From a virus: a stretch of DNA of 64,000 bases. The notes under the pieces were generated by a model that saw only the letters and a program-made list of their open reading frames with translations, did not search any database and was not told the origin of the DNA. Both the position numbers and the translations under genes were made by a program. Location: positions 1 to 64,000 of IMG/VR virus record IMGVR_UViG_3300009481_000010; one strand, given 5' to 3'. Within the stretch, counting starts at the first letter, position 1. Every line of letters begins with the position of its first letter. Of this stretch, positions 19,350 through 27,194 are shown in pieces.

Positions 19350-19580
19350 ATGAAAGATGATAGGTATCAAAATCAAATCTTACCGATACGAATGTATCGG
19401 TGGTTGCGATGGAAACCTTACTACTACGTTTCATGTATATGGTGGTGGTTTCGTCAACCAGACCATGAAAGACAAATATCTTTGGGGGAATATCACTCTT
19501 TCTATATGAGTCTGGCAGATGTAAAAATGAATCATATCTACACAATGGATGAGGTCTTTGATAGACTGAAAAAGGACTAA
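19350..19580 (+). CDS. Aromatic-rich hypothetical protein
   Basis: 76 residues, ATG 19350 after GTGAGAATGAT. Highly aromatic (RMYRWLRWKPYYYVSCIWWWF), then a polar region with MDEVFDRLKKD at the end. It may be an amphipathic membrane-associated peptide. No family assigned. Confidence 0.6.
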   Translation: MKDDRYQNQILPIRMYRWLRWKPYYYVSCIWWWFRQPDHERQISLGEYHSFYMSLADVKMNHIYTMDEVFDRLKKD

Positions 19581-19618
19581 ATATTACCCATTAACATATT
19601 GGTAATGTCTGACAACAC

Positions 19619-19689
19619 GCCCTTTTGGTATATTGGTATTATAACTCGCTTTGAACGAGTAGAAGGTGGTTCGATTCCATCAAGGGGTA
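19619..19689 (+). tRNA. tRNA-Gln(UUG)
   Basis: Acceptor GCCCTTT/AAGGGGT, anticodon stem ACTCG/CGAGT with loop CTTTGAA (UUG), T arm GGTGG-TTCGATT-CCATC. Confidence 0.92.
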
Positions 19690-19809
19690 CTTTAGAAGTC
19701 GTGGTAGATTAAAAGTCGCCTCCCGGGAAGAAAGGCACTGTGGGGCACATGCAGGTGTGCCTTACCTGTAAGCATTTGGCGTAGTAGCACAACCTACTTA
19801 CATTTTATT
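19690..19809 (+). other. Structured non-coding stretch between Gln tRNAs
   Basis: Two good hairpins, GGCACA-TGCAGG-TGTGCC near 19755-19772 and GTAAG/CTTAC enclosing GTAG/CTAC near 19778-19802. No T arm or ORF. Confidence 0.35.
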
Positions 19810-19880
19810 ACCCGGTCGTATAATGGTCTATTACGCTAGGCTCTGACCCTGGAGACCGTGGTTCGATTCCACGTCGGGTA
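19810..19880 (+). tRNA. tRNA-Gln(CUG)
   Basis: Acceptor ACCCGGT/GTCGGGT, anticodon stem CTAGG/CCTGG with loop CTCTGAC (CUG), T arm CGTGG-TTCGATT-CCACG. Last tRNA of the region. Confidence 0.92.
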
Positions 19881-19905
19881 TTTTGGAAATCTTCGCGGTT
19901 TTCCC

Positions 19906-19933
19906 TTGAAATTTTGAATAAGCGTGCTATAAT
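19906..19933 (+). promoter_or_regulatory. Sigma-70-like promoter
   Basis: TTGAAA 19906-19911, 16-bp spacer, TATAAT 19928-19933. Start of the long gene block that follows the tRNA region. Confidence 0.8.
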
Positions 19934-19976
19934 GGAGTTGTGAAACACACAACTTAAACCCTTTTGAAAGCATGTA

Positions 19977-20195
19977 ATGTTCGGAGATTTGAAGCGAGCA
20001 TTTGAGGCAATGCAAAAGTCCTCATTTATGCAACTTGTTAACCCTATGACTACTAACAGAAGTAGGGTTATTTGTATTCCTGAAGAAAGATGGAAGGAAT
20101 TTGTCGATGAATACAAGATCTGTTTTGTAGAACCCGAAGATGACACTGAATGGAAAGAGTGGCAAGACGATGAGAGCACTAGTTCTAAACCTTGA
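19977..20195 (+). CDS. Hypothetical protein
   Basis: 72 residues, ATG 19977. Mixed charge, acidic C-terminus (EPEDDTEWKEWQDDES). No family recognised. Overlaps the HNH gene by 26 nt. Confidence 0.6.
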   Translation: MFGDLKRAFEAMQKSSFMQLVNPMTTNRSRVICIPEERWKEFVDEYKICFVEPEDDTEWKEWQDDESTSSKP

Positions 20196-20664
20196 CTACA
20201 CTCCGCTAGGCATTCAGTTTGGTCTACGGAAGATTATTAAACTCTCTTTCAAAACTGATCGTATCACAGTAGTAAAATACTATGATAAGGTAATTGAAAG
20301 TGAAGATGAAATGTTTGAAGTGCCAGCGGTTTTTCACTACAGAAAGTATGTGAAGATCAGCCCTAAGTCTACTCCAAGTAGAAGTAGTATTTACAACAGG
20401 GACGGAATGACCTGTCAATACTGCCTGGCTCCGTTGACTAATAGCACTAAGACTATTGACCACGTTAAGCCCGTTAGTTTCTTCAAGAAGAAGAGTTACG
20501 CTAACACATGGGATAACATGGTAGCAGCATGTAAGACTTGTAACCATACCAAAGCTAATCGTACTCCAGATCAGGCAGGAATGCCTCTTCGGAGTCAGCC
20601 AGGTAAGCCGGTTTACTTCGAGCATCCTGCAAACGCCCCTAAAGAATGGAGAGAATTCTTATGA
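20170..20664 (+). CDS. HNH endonuclease (McrA-like phage type)
   Basis: 164 residues from ATG 20170. Starts MRALVLNLDYTPLG, the usual opening of a widespread phage HNH family, with the nuclease core near residues 78-130: RDGMTCQYCLAPL, KTIDHVKPVSF (catalytic DH), NMVAACKTCNHTKANRTP. Unlike the tRNA-linked copies it has no N-terminal Zn fingers and no own promoter, so it is likely a regular phage nuclease rather than a mobile one. Confidence 0.88.
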   Translation: MRALVLNLDYTPLGIQFGLRKIIKLSFKTDRITVVKYYDKVIESEDEMFEVPAVFHYRKYVKISPKSTPSRSSIYNRDGMTCQYCLAPLTNSTKTIDHVKPVSFFKKKSYANTWDNMVAACKTCNHTKANRTPDQAGMPLRSQPGKPVYFEHPANAPKEWREFL

Positions 20665-20861
20665 CAGAGTGGAATATGAGAGAAAGAATTCTCAAACACG
20701 CTGAAAAGGATATCTTTCCGATGGATGATGGTTTCTACTATTGGGGTCCATGTGGTGGTGGCGGTATTAGCTCATATGAGCTACGTATCATCGCTGAAGA
20801 ATTGGATCGCCGTAATAAGGATTGGGAAGAAACCATTGAAAGGGATTTAGGTGGCAGTTAA
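20661..20861 (+). CDS. Hypothetical protein
   Basis: 66 residues from ATG 20661 (ATGA overlap with the HNH stop). Contains DDGFYYWGPCGGGGISSYEL then a Glu/Arg helix. No family recognised. Confidence 0.65.
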   Translation: MTEWNMRERILKHAEKDIFPMDDGFYYWGPCGGGGISSYELRIIAEELDRRNKDWEETIERDLGGS

Positions 20862-21096
20862 AAGCACTTTCGGGCAGTGGACGGTAAGGCTTCGAGTCAG
20901 ACCGTCCCCTGCCTCTATTGTCGTTGCTCTCAATAAAAAAGATAGACGACCTATTAAGGTTGAACGTTTTGAGGAACTGGGCTATGTCTCATTCCCCAAA
21001 GAACTCCGAGAACTAATAAACAGTGATATCAAGTATGGGAACATCTATGATAAGTTAATAGATAAGTTTTATGACTGGTGGGACAATGAATACTAA
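20851..21096 (+). CDS. Hypothetical protein with structured 5' end
   Basis: 81 residues with GTG start at 20851, overlapping the previous gene. The C-terminal two thirds look like normal protein (KVERFEELGYVSFPKELREL). The first 21 codons contain a 12-pair RNA hairpin, so translation may be regulated there or the true start may lie further in. No known family. Confidence 0.55.
   Translation: MAVKSTFGQWTVRLRVRPSPASIVVALNKKDRRPIKVERFEELGYVSFPKELRELINSDIKYGNIYDKLIDKFYDWWDNEY
20873..20913 (+). promoter_or_regulatory. 12-pair RNA hairpin inside coding start
   Basis: GGCAG-T-GGACGGT pairs with ACCGTCC-C-CTGCC around a 15-nt loop containing TTCGAGT, a T-loop-like word. Too stable to be expected by chance in this AT-rich genome; possible translational operator or remnant of a tRNA-like element. 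Confidence 0.5.
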
Positions 21097-21595
21097 TGAA
21101 GAACAGCAGATTAAGTGGGATCTAAGGTTTCTAAACCTTGCCAGCCACGTATCAACATGGTCCAAAGACCCCAGCACACAAGTTGGAGCGGTTATTACGG
21201 ACTTCAAAGAGATCGTCGCCGTTGGTTACAATGGTTTTCCAGAAGATGTTGACGACCGCCCAGAATGGTACGAAGACAGAGATACTAAACTGGGTTTAAT
21301 GGTTCACGGCGAAATCAATGCTAAGAGATTCGCTGAGAAGGCTGGTCGAGATCTAACAGGGTGTACTCTTTATACTTACCCGTTTCTCCCATGTAAGCCT
21401 TGTGCTATCAAGTACCTCAACTCCGGTATCATTCGCGTAGTGTCTCTTAAGAACACCGTGGAAAGATGGGAAGAGAGTATTCAGGGTAGTATCGATGAAT
21501 TCATCAAAGCCGGAATTGTAGTAGACGACTCATACATCCTTAACGTCCCAGAGGGGTTTGATGAATCTCTCGGTAATATTGAAAGACTGACATGA
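21086..21595 (+). CDS. dCMP deaminase
   Basis: 169 residues; start ATG 21086 chosen for GGTGGGAC upstream (ATG 21071 possible). Cytidine/deoxycytidylate deaminase zinc motifs: VHGEINA (H-x-E) near residue 76 and PFLPCKPCAIKYL (PCxxC) near 104, plus STQVGAVI and NGFP typical of dCMP deaminases. Converts dCMP to dUMP for dTTP supply. Fits the nucleotide-metabolism genes further down (NrdA/B, dNMP kinase, MazG). Confidence 0.92.
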   Translation: MNTNEEQQIKWDLRFLNLASHVSTWSKDPSTQVGAVITDFKEIVAVGYNGFPEDVDDRPEWYEDRDTKLGLMVHGEINAKRFAEKAGRDLTGCTLYTYPFLPCKPCAIKYLNSGIIRVVSLKNTVERWEESIQGSIDEFIKAGIVVDDSYILNVPEGFDESLGNIERLT

Positions 21596-22047
21596 AAACG
21601 AATATAATTCCACTATTACTAGTTGGAGCTATCTGTGGCGTAGGTATGGGTATCGGTATTGAGAAAATGAGATCTCAAGATGCAATTGACTACACGCTCG
21701 AAAAGAACGCAGAGATTATGGATACAGTAATCGCCGTAAACTCCCGTATATATGCTATACAGGATGACTTGTGGCGTGTCGGTCACTACATTAATAAGAA
21801 TCATGGTAAGGGGCGTAAGTTATGTCCAGAATGTGCAGGTGCTCCCCAGGTAACAACTCAGGATGGGATTGATATTGCAGAAGAACTGCCCCCTGAAGAA
21901 TTTCCAGATACAATGGAGACAGTTCTTGAGAACTCAGACGAACTACTAACCATGATAAAGAACATTCATACCACACTCTTCTCATTGAAAATAACCAACG
22001 ATATCATTCTACAGAATGTGAGAGAAGCTAATGTGGAAACCAATTGA
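21592..22047 (+). CDS. Membrane-anchored hypothetical protein
   Basis: 151 residues, ATGA overlap with the deaminase stop. N-terminal membrane helix (IIPLLLVGAICGVGMGIGI), then a helical soluble part with CPECAG near residue 78. Topology suggests a periplasmic or cytoplasmic domain tethered to the membrane. Function unknown. Confidence 0.65.
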   Translation: MKTNIIPLLLVGAICGVGMGIGIEKMRSQDAIDYTLEKNAEIMDTVIAVNSRIYAIQDDLWRVGHYINKNHGKGRKLCPECAGAPQVTTQDGIDIAEELPPEEFPDTMETVLENSDELLTMIKNIHTTLFSLKITNDIILQNVREANVETN

Positions 22048-22168
22048 CATAGCATGGGGCTTTATCGCCCTAATGGAAGGTATAGCAGTCCTCATATTAG
22101 GTTTATGGGTGACCTTCGTAGGCGTTTTAATAAAACTGAAAGGTAAGATATGGACCAGGAAACAGTAA
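22031..22168 (+). CDS. Small single-span membrane protein
   Basis: 45 residues, ATG 22031, inside the end of the preceding gene in another frame and overlapping the next by 19 nt. Hydrophobic helix IAVLILGLWVTFVGVLI and basic C-terminus (KLKGKIWTRKQ). Typical of tiny phage membrane peptides. Confidence 0.5.
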   Translation: MWKPIDIAWGFIALMEGIAVLILGLWVTFVGVLIKLKGKIWTRKQ

Positions 22169-22353
22169 CCAAACTACGTAATCTAGCGGAGGCTCGTCTG
22201 GGGTCAGTACAAGAGGCTATTCAGCAACTTGCGAACCAGAGAGCAGAGATCGAGACTAGAATTGGTCAACTAACAGAAGAATTTAATGACGGCGTTGCTG
22301 CTATTCAGACTTATGATGAAAGTCTAACTGAGAGCACCGAGTCTGATGATTAA
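22150..22353 (+). CDS. Small coiled-coil protein
   Basis: 67 residues, ATG 22150 after AAAGGTAAGAT. Helical throughout with heptads (LGSVQEAIQQLANQRAEIET), acidic tail. Oligomerising peptide of unknown role. Confidence 0.6.
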   Translation: MDQETVTKLRNLAEARLGSVQEAIQQLANQRAEIETRIGQLTEEFNDGVAAIQTYDESLTESTESDD

Positions 22354-22471
22354 CGAATTATTCTATAGGGTAGCAGCTATATTTAAGGTTGCTGCCTTTT
22401 TTTCTCTACTCGTCACGTTGGCGGTAGGTATTTCATTTTACATGCAACTCTATTTTGGGTTAACTAGATGA
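22346..22471 (+). CDS. Small single-span membrane protein
   Basis: 41 residues, ATG 22346 overlapping the previous stop; its TGA overlaps the next ATG. Hydrophobic segment VAAFFSLLVTLAVGISFYM. One of a run of four coupled small membrane or helical proteins (22031-22863). Confidence 0.55.
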   Translation: MINELFYRVAAIFKVAAFFSLLVTLAVGISFYMQLYFGLTR

Positions 22472-22863
22472 TTCACGAGCAGTCCTCTACGGCCTTCGCT
22501 GCAATTATCCATTTCGGTGTTATTCTCTTGGTACTAGGTTGGCTAATTGCCGTAGTCCTGGGTAAGGTCGATTTGGGTGCAGCATTCCGAGACATGGATA
22601 CTTTTGAGATTGCTAGGTCAACTCCTATCTTTCCAGAAGGACATGAGGATATAGGTCTGGTATCTGTAGTAGACAAACCAAAGCCAAAGAAGAAACAAGC
22701 AAAGAAACCGGTGCATTCACTGTTCCACGATTGTGTTCTAGCCCTTAGAGCGATTGGTCACTCTAACATAGACGCCAGGAGGGCTGCTAGTGTTTTTCTA
22801 AAGTCTAACCCTGATACAGACAGTGTGGAGAAATTCCTCACTGAAATATTCAGGAAAAGGTAA
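22468..22863 (+). CDS. Membrane-anchored protein with C-terminal helical domain
   Basis: 131 residues, ATGA start. Membrane helix at residues ~8-30 (FAAIIHFGVILLVLGWLIAVVL), Lys/Pro linker (KPKPKKKQAKKP, ~70-81), then a small helical domain (LFHDCVLALRAIGHSNIDAR). The last part resembles RuvA-C/HhH-like helical domains (ALRAIG...AR.A) but is too short to be sure. Confidence 0.6.
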   Translation: MIHEQSSTAFAAIIHFGVILLVLGWLIAVVLGKVDLGAAFRDMDTFEIARSTPIFPEGHEDIGLVSVVDKPKPKKKQAKKPVHSLFHDCVLALRAIGHSNIDARRAASVFLKSNPDTDSVEKFLTEIFRKR

Positions 22864-22902
22864 TACGCAAGAGAAATTTATCAATCTATGCAAAGAGGTA
22901 TC

Positions 22903-23955
22903 ATGCAGAAATTGAACTTGGTGGCCCCAATCAACTCTTTAGGTTATGGGTACACTTCATTAAACATTCTTAAAGCTCTTTCTAATTGTGCTGAAGTAAG
23001 CCTATGGCCTATCGGGACGCCACAAGCGGCAAGTCCTGAAGATTCTAAGATCATTGAGTCTGCGATTAACAATAACGCGACGGCAGATCTACAGGCCCCA
23101 TGCATTAAAATATGGCACCAGCATGATATGACTCTCCCGGGTCATCTTACGGGACTCAAGATTGGTTTTCCCATTTTTGAGCTAGATACCTTCTCAGAAG
23201 TTGAACTGTATCACCTAAAGTCTACGGATCGCCTGTTCGTTCCGAGCCAGTGGGCTGTGGACATGGTACGTAAAAACGGTATAGAAGTTCCGTGTAAGGT
23301 GGTTCCTCTGGGCGTGGATCTAAACATATTTAAGCAGTACGACCGAGACGCCGTGATCCCTAAAGTCTTTTTTAATTGCGGTAAATGGGAGGTCCGTAAA
23401 GGCCATGACGTGCTGATACAAATGTGGGATAGGTTCTGTGAAGAATTACCCAACCATGACTTCCAGTTGTGGATGATGTGTGGTAATCCGTTCAATTCGC
23501 CTCAAGAAGAGAGATTATGGACTAAAACTTACCAAAGAGGCAACATTAGGTTAATTCCCAGGGTGGAAACGCACGAAGAGGTGTATAATATAATGTCTCA
23601 AGTGGGTTGTGGTATTTTCCCTTCGCGTGGCGAGGGGTGGAATCTCGAACTACTAGAGTTAATGGCAGCAGGCAAGTGGTGTATTACTACCAACTATGCA
23701 GCACATACAGAGTTCTGTAGCCCTGATAATGCAACTTTGATAGAAACCCCGAATAAAGAAGCCGCCTTCGATGGAAAGTGGTTCTTTGGTAGCGGAAACT
23801 GGGCTAAGATAGATGATCAAGAGATAGAACAATTTGTGAAAGAAATGGTTAGTTTTGCTGAGTGGCCCGTGTATAACGATAAGGGTGTAGAAACAGCCGA
23901 GAAGTTTACATGGGACAATGCAGCACGGGAGATAATAAAACATGTATCAGAGTGA
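22903..23955 (+). CDS. Glycosyltransferase, GT4-like (GT-B fold)
   Basis: 350 residues from ATG 22903 (AAGAGGTATC upstream; ATG 22888 in frame is less likely). N-terminal SLGYGYTSLNILKAL, central FFNCGKWEVRKGHDVLIQMW (start of the nucleotide-sugar half), and the C-terminal GIFPSRGEGWNLELLELMAAGKW, the EGxxLxxLEAMAxG donor-binding motif. Transfers a sugar from an activated donor; acceptor unknown. Separate from the large glycan cluster at 51000-64000. Confidence 0.9.
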   Translation: MQKLNLVAPINSLGYGYTSLNILKALSNCAEVSLWPIGTPQAASPEDSKIIESAINNNATADLQAPCIKIWHQHDMTLPGHLTGLKIGFPIFELDTFSEVELYHLKSTDRLFVPSQWAVDMVRKNGIEVPCKVVPLGVDLNIFKQYDRDAVIPKVFFNCGKWEVRKGHDVLIQMWDRFCEELPNHDFQLWMMCGNPFNSPQEERLWTKTYQRGNIRLIPRVETHEEVYNIMSQVGCGIFPSRGEGWNLELLELMAAGKWCITTNYAAHTEFCSPDNATLIETPNKEAAFDGKWFFGSGNWAKIDDQEIEQFVKEMVSFAEWPVYNDKGVETAEKFTWDNAAREIIKHVSE

Positions 23956-24301
23956 TGAAGACCTGGACGGTACCAAAGAAGAACTAGACAACCTAATTGA
24001 CGGTAGTCCTGACTTTCTTGTGAGATATGCACTTGTTAACAAACAAATCATAGTCTCCGTTGATGCCTCAGAAGAAAATTTTGATTTGGATACTCTTGCG
24101 GAATTTATCCACTTCATAAGTTCACCTGATGGTGTAAGAACGACAGTAGAGACTGTAAAAGAAGGTCTTGAAGGAAATGGTAAAGGGGATGACTATAACA
24201 AGTTCATTATCAGTTTTTTAAGACGCAAACAAAAAGATATAGCAAAGTCACCAGGGGGACCATCTGACGGGCCGCTAATCAGACCCATTGACGTGCTATG
24301 A
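23942..24301 (+). CDS. Hypothetical protein
   Basis: 119 residues, overlapping the glycosyltransferase end. Acidic N-terminus (DEDLDGTKEELDNLIDGSP), central strands, C-terminal GPSDGPLIRPIDVL. No family recognised. Confidence 0.6.
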   Translation: MYQSDEDLDGTKEELDNLIDGSPDFLVRYALVNKQIIVSVDASEENFDLDTLAEFIHFISSPDGVRTTVETVKEGLEGNGKGDDYNKFIISFLRRKQKDIAKSPGGPSDGPLIRPIDVL

Positions 24302-24311
24302 GGATACCACT

Positions 24312-24782
24312 ATGCAAAAGAAAATCCTATGGCAGAAATTCGAAGATCTAATCGAAGAACAATTCAAGTCTCCTATAGTTAAGATGATTACAGATCATCA
24401 TAATAACGAAGTTCAAAAACTACTAGAACAAGAAATGTCACCTAATGATGACTTCCTATCTAACGAGTTTGAAGAAATGGAAAGGGAACGCATAACCACC
24501 AAGCCTATGTTGGCAATGCCTAATGATATCAGTAACGAGATATATCTATCATCAAGTTATGATTGTTGGGTAGGACACGCTAACTTCGATATTACAGAGA
24601 AGATGATGATGCAAATCAATAAGGTTCACGGCGTCGAGGCCCTGAAGATCATTACGCGATACAGATTCTTTGTAGGGGCAGGACGTGCCTTCGAGTTTAG
24701 TGACGTAAGAAAAGGAATTGAAGAAACTCTAGGAAAGGGCGAGAACTTTGAATCAGGAAATTCAGGAAGTGTTGGACAATAA
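24312..24782 (+). CDS. Hypothetical protein
   Basis: 156 residues from ATG 24312 (GAGGAT upstream). Helical and acidic; GVEALKIITRYRFFVGAGRAFEFSDV in the C-terminal half. Overlaps the sigma-like gene by 35 nt, so the two are likely coupled; it could be a partner of that factor, but this is only inferred from position. Confidence 0.6.
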   Translation: MQKKILWQKFEDLIEEQFKSPIVKMITDHHNNEVQKLLEQEMSPNDDFLSNEFEEMERERITTKPMLAMPNDISNEIYLSSSYDCWVGHANFDITEKMMMQINKVHGVEALKIITRYRFFVGAGRAFEFSDVRKGIEETLGKGENFESGNSGSVGQ

Positions 24783-25236
24783 GAAGTGTATGCAGATTGC
24801 CTTCTCAGCGGGCTTAAAGTTCGCTGGGAGGCTTTCTGAGGACGAAATTTATAACTGCATTCTACATGCCATTTGGAGAGCTTTAGATAAGTATGATGAA
24901 AAACAAGGTGACTGTGAATTCACTACTTACTTGTATACCGTTGTCAAGTTGGAATGCCTAAACTATCGACAAAGGACCGTAATGAGTAAGGAATTCCCAC
25001 AAGAGCGAGGTAACATTAGTAGACATATTGACTCTGACTATCTCACGGATGATCGAGTAGATATGCTGGACGAACTAGAAACTGTCCCAGATCCAGAGAT
25101 TATGTTTGACAGATTCTACAACAGCATGACTTTACAAGAAATTGCTGAAAAAAACGGCTACCGCCGTCAAAATGTTGCTCAAAAAATAGGAAAAAACCTT
25201 AATTTACTGAAAAGACGACTCCAGTCTAGTGTATAA
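24748..25236 (+). CDS. Sigma-70-like transcription factor
   Basis: 162 residues, TTG start at 24748 with GGAAAGGG upstream. Region-2-like block (SEDEIYNCILHAIWRALDKY ... CEFTTYLYTVVKLECLNYRQ, residues ~28-75) resembles the core-binding and -10 region of sigma factors. Region-4-like helix-turn-helix follows (MTLQEIAEKNGYRRQNVAQK, ~128-147). Size and layout recall compact phage late sigma factors such as T4 gp55. It may redirect host polymerase to late phage promoters. Confidence 0.75.
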   Translation: MNQEIQEVLDNKKCMQIAFSAGLKFAGRLSEDEIYNCILHAIWRALDKYDEKQGDCEFTTYLYTVVKLECLNYRQRTVMSKEFPQERGNISRHIDSDYLTDDRVDMLDELETVPDPEIMFDRFYNSMTLQEIAEKNGYRRQNVAQKIGKNLNLLKRRLQSSV

Positions 25237-25237
25237 T
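25232..25237 (+). promoter_or_regulatory. Extended -10 promoter
   Basis: TAGTGTATAATACC overlapping the sigma gene stop, no clear -35. It would drive the gene at 25310 through a 70-nt leader. Confidence 0.55.
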
Positions 25238-25309
25238 ACCCTAGGAATATAGGATCACAAATTTTCGGGATAATCGGGACAAAGCCAATTTGACGTTGGA
25301 GATTTAATT

Positions 25310-25978
25310 ATGGCTATTGTCGCAGCTTCTGGTGATGGAAACGCTCCATCTACCACAGCAAACAAAGTTAATGACGGAGCTACCGTTCTACATGGTGGTA
25401 ACGTTGACACTAACGCGGGTATAGTAACTCGTAACTTCCAGATGACCGAGACCACAGACGGCGTTCCTGCTAAGTCTATTGGTTCTAAGGTCTATGAAAT
25501 CGGCGGTAGTGGTGCAGCTACTACTGACCGTGCAGGTACCACTAAGGCTGTTGCCGCAGGTACCATCGCTTACACTATGACGGCTAATAACTGGCTGATT
25601 GTTGGTGGTAACCATACTACTACAATTGGTGGTGTAGCAAACACTATTATGCAGGGTGGTAATACTGACTTTAATGGTCAGCAGACTACTCGTAGTTCAA
25701 TCCAGTCTACTCTATCTACCTACAAGTTGGGTGAGGGTGGCGGAACATTCGATGTATACGCTGTACCAAGTACAGACATTACTCCGAACTACACTAAGGG
25801 TTCTAACGCAGGTAGCTTGTCTACTCACGTTGCTCCATCCGGTGGCGGTATTCATGCTGCTACTGATGATGCGGCTAACCCAACAGCGGCAGTTCCAGGT
25901 GAACTAACCTACATGGACGGTAGTGCTGAACCTATTACGGATGAGTATCAGGCTCGCGATTCTGCGAACTCTGTCTAA
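25310..25978 (+). CDS. Gly/Thr/Ala-rich protein, possible virion component
   Basis: 222 residues, SD TTGGAGA before ATG 25310. Low-complexity, beta-rich sequence (GGNHTTTIGGVANTIMQGGN, GPGGTF-like turns) without Cys or Trp clusters, as in phage decoration or fibre proteins. It has its own promoter and terminator, implying high expression. A structural role is inferred; no family recognised. Confidence 0.6.
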   Translation: MAIVAASGDGNAPSTTANKVNDGATVLHGGNVDTNAGIVTRNFQMTETTDGVPAKSIGSKVYEIGGSGAATTDRAGTTKAVAAGTIAYTMTANNWLIVGGNHTTTIGGVANTIMQGGNTDFNGQQTTRSSIQSTLSTYKLGEGGGTFDVYAVPSTDITPNYTKGSNAGSLSTHVAPSGGGIHAATDDAANPTAAVPGELTYMDGSAEPITDEYQARDSANSV

Positions 25979-25998
25979 TCTTTGAAAAGTGATTTCAA

Positions 25999-26023
25999 CC
26001 CCCACTTCGGTGGGGGTCTTTTT
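25999..26023 (+). terminator. Rho-independent terminator
   Basis: Seven-pair stem CCCCCAC-TTCG-GTGGGGG with a UUCG tetraloop, then TCTTTTT. Confidence 0.95.
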
Positions 26024-26048
26024 CAAAGTTCGGAAAGGGGAGTAAGGA

Positions 26049-26444
26049 ATGTTCGAGTTTCTCGTAATAGCCGTAGAAAATGCGGATATCGTTAATAGTG
26101 TAAAAGAGGCCGTAGAGCAAGAGGTAAACAAAGACGTTTTTTGGCAGTTCGTTAAATACGCTACTCCAATAGTCGTTGCGTTATCTGGTGCAGTAACAGT
26201 TCTCTGGAAAGCTGTGTATAAACAAATGAATGATACTCAAACTCAACTCATAGAGAGTAAAACAGAACTAACGGCCAAGCTTGACCAGTGTGAAGAAAAG
26301 CACCACGAGCAAAACTTATGGGCCGTTGCAATGTCTGAAAAAGTTGGTAAACTAGAAGGAATGATGGAGGGTCATAATCAAGCTAGAGAAGACCTGAAGG
26401 AGCTAAGTAACAATGTTATTGCCCTCCTTAAAAAGGATGAATAA
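26049..26444 (+). CDS. Membrane protein with C-terminal coiled coil
   Basis: 131 residues. A membrane helix at ~36-57 (FVKYATPIVVALSGAVTVLW) follows an amphipathic start; residues ~60-125 form a coiled coil. First of three consecutive membrane genes (26049-27114), an arrangement seen in lysis cassettes; spanin- or holin-like role is possible but unproven. Confidence 0.6.
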   Translation: MFEFLVIAVENADIVNSVKEAVEQEVNKDVFWQFVKYATPIVVALSGAVTVLWKAVYKQMNDTQTQLIESKTELTAKLDQCEEKHHEQNLWAVAMSEKVGKLEGMMEGHNQAREDLKELSNNVIALLKKDE

Positions 26445-26887
26445 TGTCCTATCTAGAAATAGCGGAACTGATTTCCGTTATCTTGACAACTCCAACCATT
26501 ATTCTATCAGCCGTCGTTGTGTTTCTTTGGGGTCCGAAGTCTATTCAGATCTTCAAAAGAGGACCACAAGACGCCGCTGAGTGGTTTATTATTGGTGTAG
26601 CAATTGGTTTCCTTGGGGAGACATTAGATAATATGTACTGGAATATCCCGTGGTCGTTAGACTTCATTAGGCATTCCAAGGCAGATGACTTCTTTGAACA
26701 TGGAGTAATTGCTAATATCCCATTCAGACAGATTTTAGGTAGTGTAGCGGCTTTTTGTCACATCAAGAGCTATACTATGCATGAACAGGAATCTGACATT
26801 CAGGACACCTTCTTAAAGAGGGTCACATCTTTCAGTATTGTGCTTGCTATATTGTATGCATGGTGTCTGATTCTGATAAGGGGGTAA
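26444..26887 (+). CDS. Multi-span membrane protein
   Basis: 147 residues, TAATG overlap. Hydrophobic segments at ~5-29 (ELISVILTTPTIILSAVVVFLWG), ~44-63 (AEWFIIGVAIGFLGETLDN) and the C-terminus (FSIVLAILYAWCLILI). Candidate holin by size, span number and neighbourhood; no family match seen. Confidence 0.55.
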   Translation: MSYLEIAELISVILTTPTIILSAVVVFLWGPKSIQIFKRGPQDAAEWFIIGVAIGFLGETLDNMYWNIPWSLDFIRHSKADDFFEHGVIANIPFRQILGSVAAFCHIKSYTMHEQESDIQDTFLKRVTSFSIVLAILYAWCLILIRG

Positions 26888-26892
26888 TCTAA

Positions 26893-27114
26893 ATGACTAC
26901 ACCAACTTCAAAAAAGTTTAAGCTGGATAACAATGATCTTCCAGAATTAGCTAGAACTGCCGCATTTGTCGGATTAGCAGCAGCCCTAACATGGATTGGT
27001 TCAGTAATGTCCGAAATTGATTTCGGTCAGTGGGGTCCACTTGTTGTTCCTGTAGCAGCAGTGGCAATTGATGGAATAGTAAAATGGCTAAGAGATAATT
27101 CTGACGAAGAGTGA
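26893..27114 (+). CDS. Small two-span membrane protein, holin candidate
   Basis: 73 residues, ATG 26893 after GGGGTAATCTAA. Two hydrophobic segments (~21-38 TAAFVGLAAALTWIGSVM and ~48-64 GPLVVPVAAVAIDGIVKW) with short loop and charged ends, the class II holin layout. No endolysin gene is seen next to it. Confidence 0.55.
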   Translation: MTTPTSKKFKLDNNDLPELARTAAFVGLAAALTWIGSVMSEIDFGQWGPLVVPVAAVAIDGIVKWLRDNSDEE

Positions 27115-27130
27115 AAAATTTGAGTTTTAT

Positions 27131-27176
27131 GAAGCGGTTTCACTAGGGCGTTACGTCCTGATGGAGCCGCTTCTTT
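27131..27176 (+). terminator. Long imperfect hairpin, terminator-like
   Basis: AAGCGG/CCGCTT closes a stem continuing through TTTCA/TGGAG and AGGGCG/CGTCCT, then TTCTTT. Probably ends the membrane-gene transcript. Confidence 0.65.
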
Positions 27177-27194
27177 AACTGGCAGGAGAGATCG

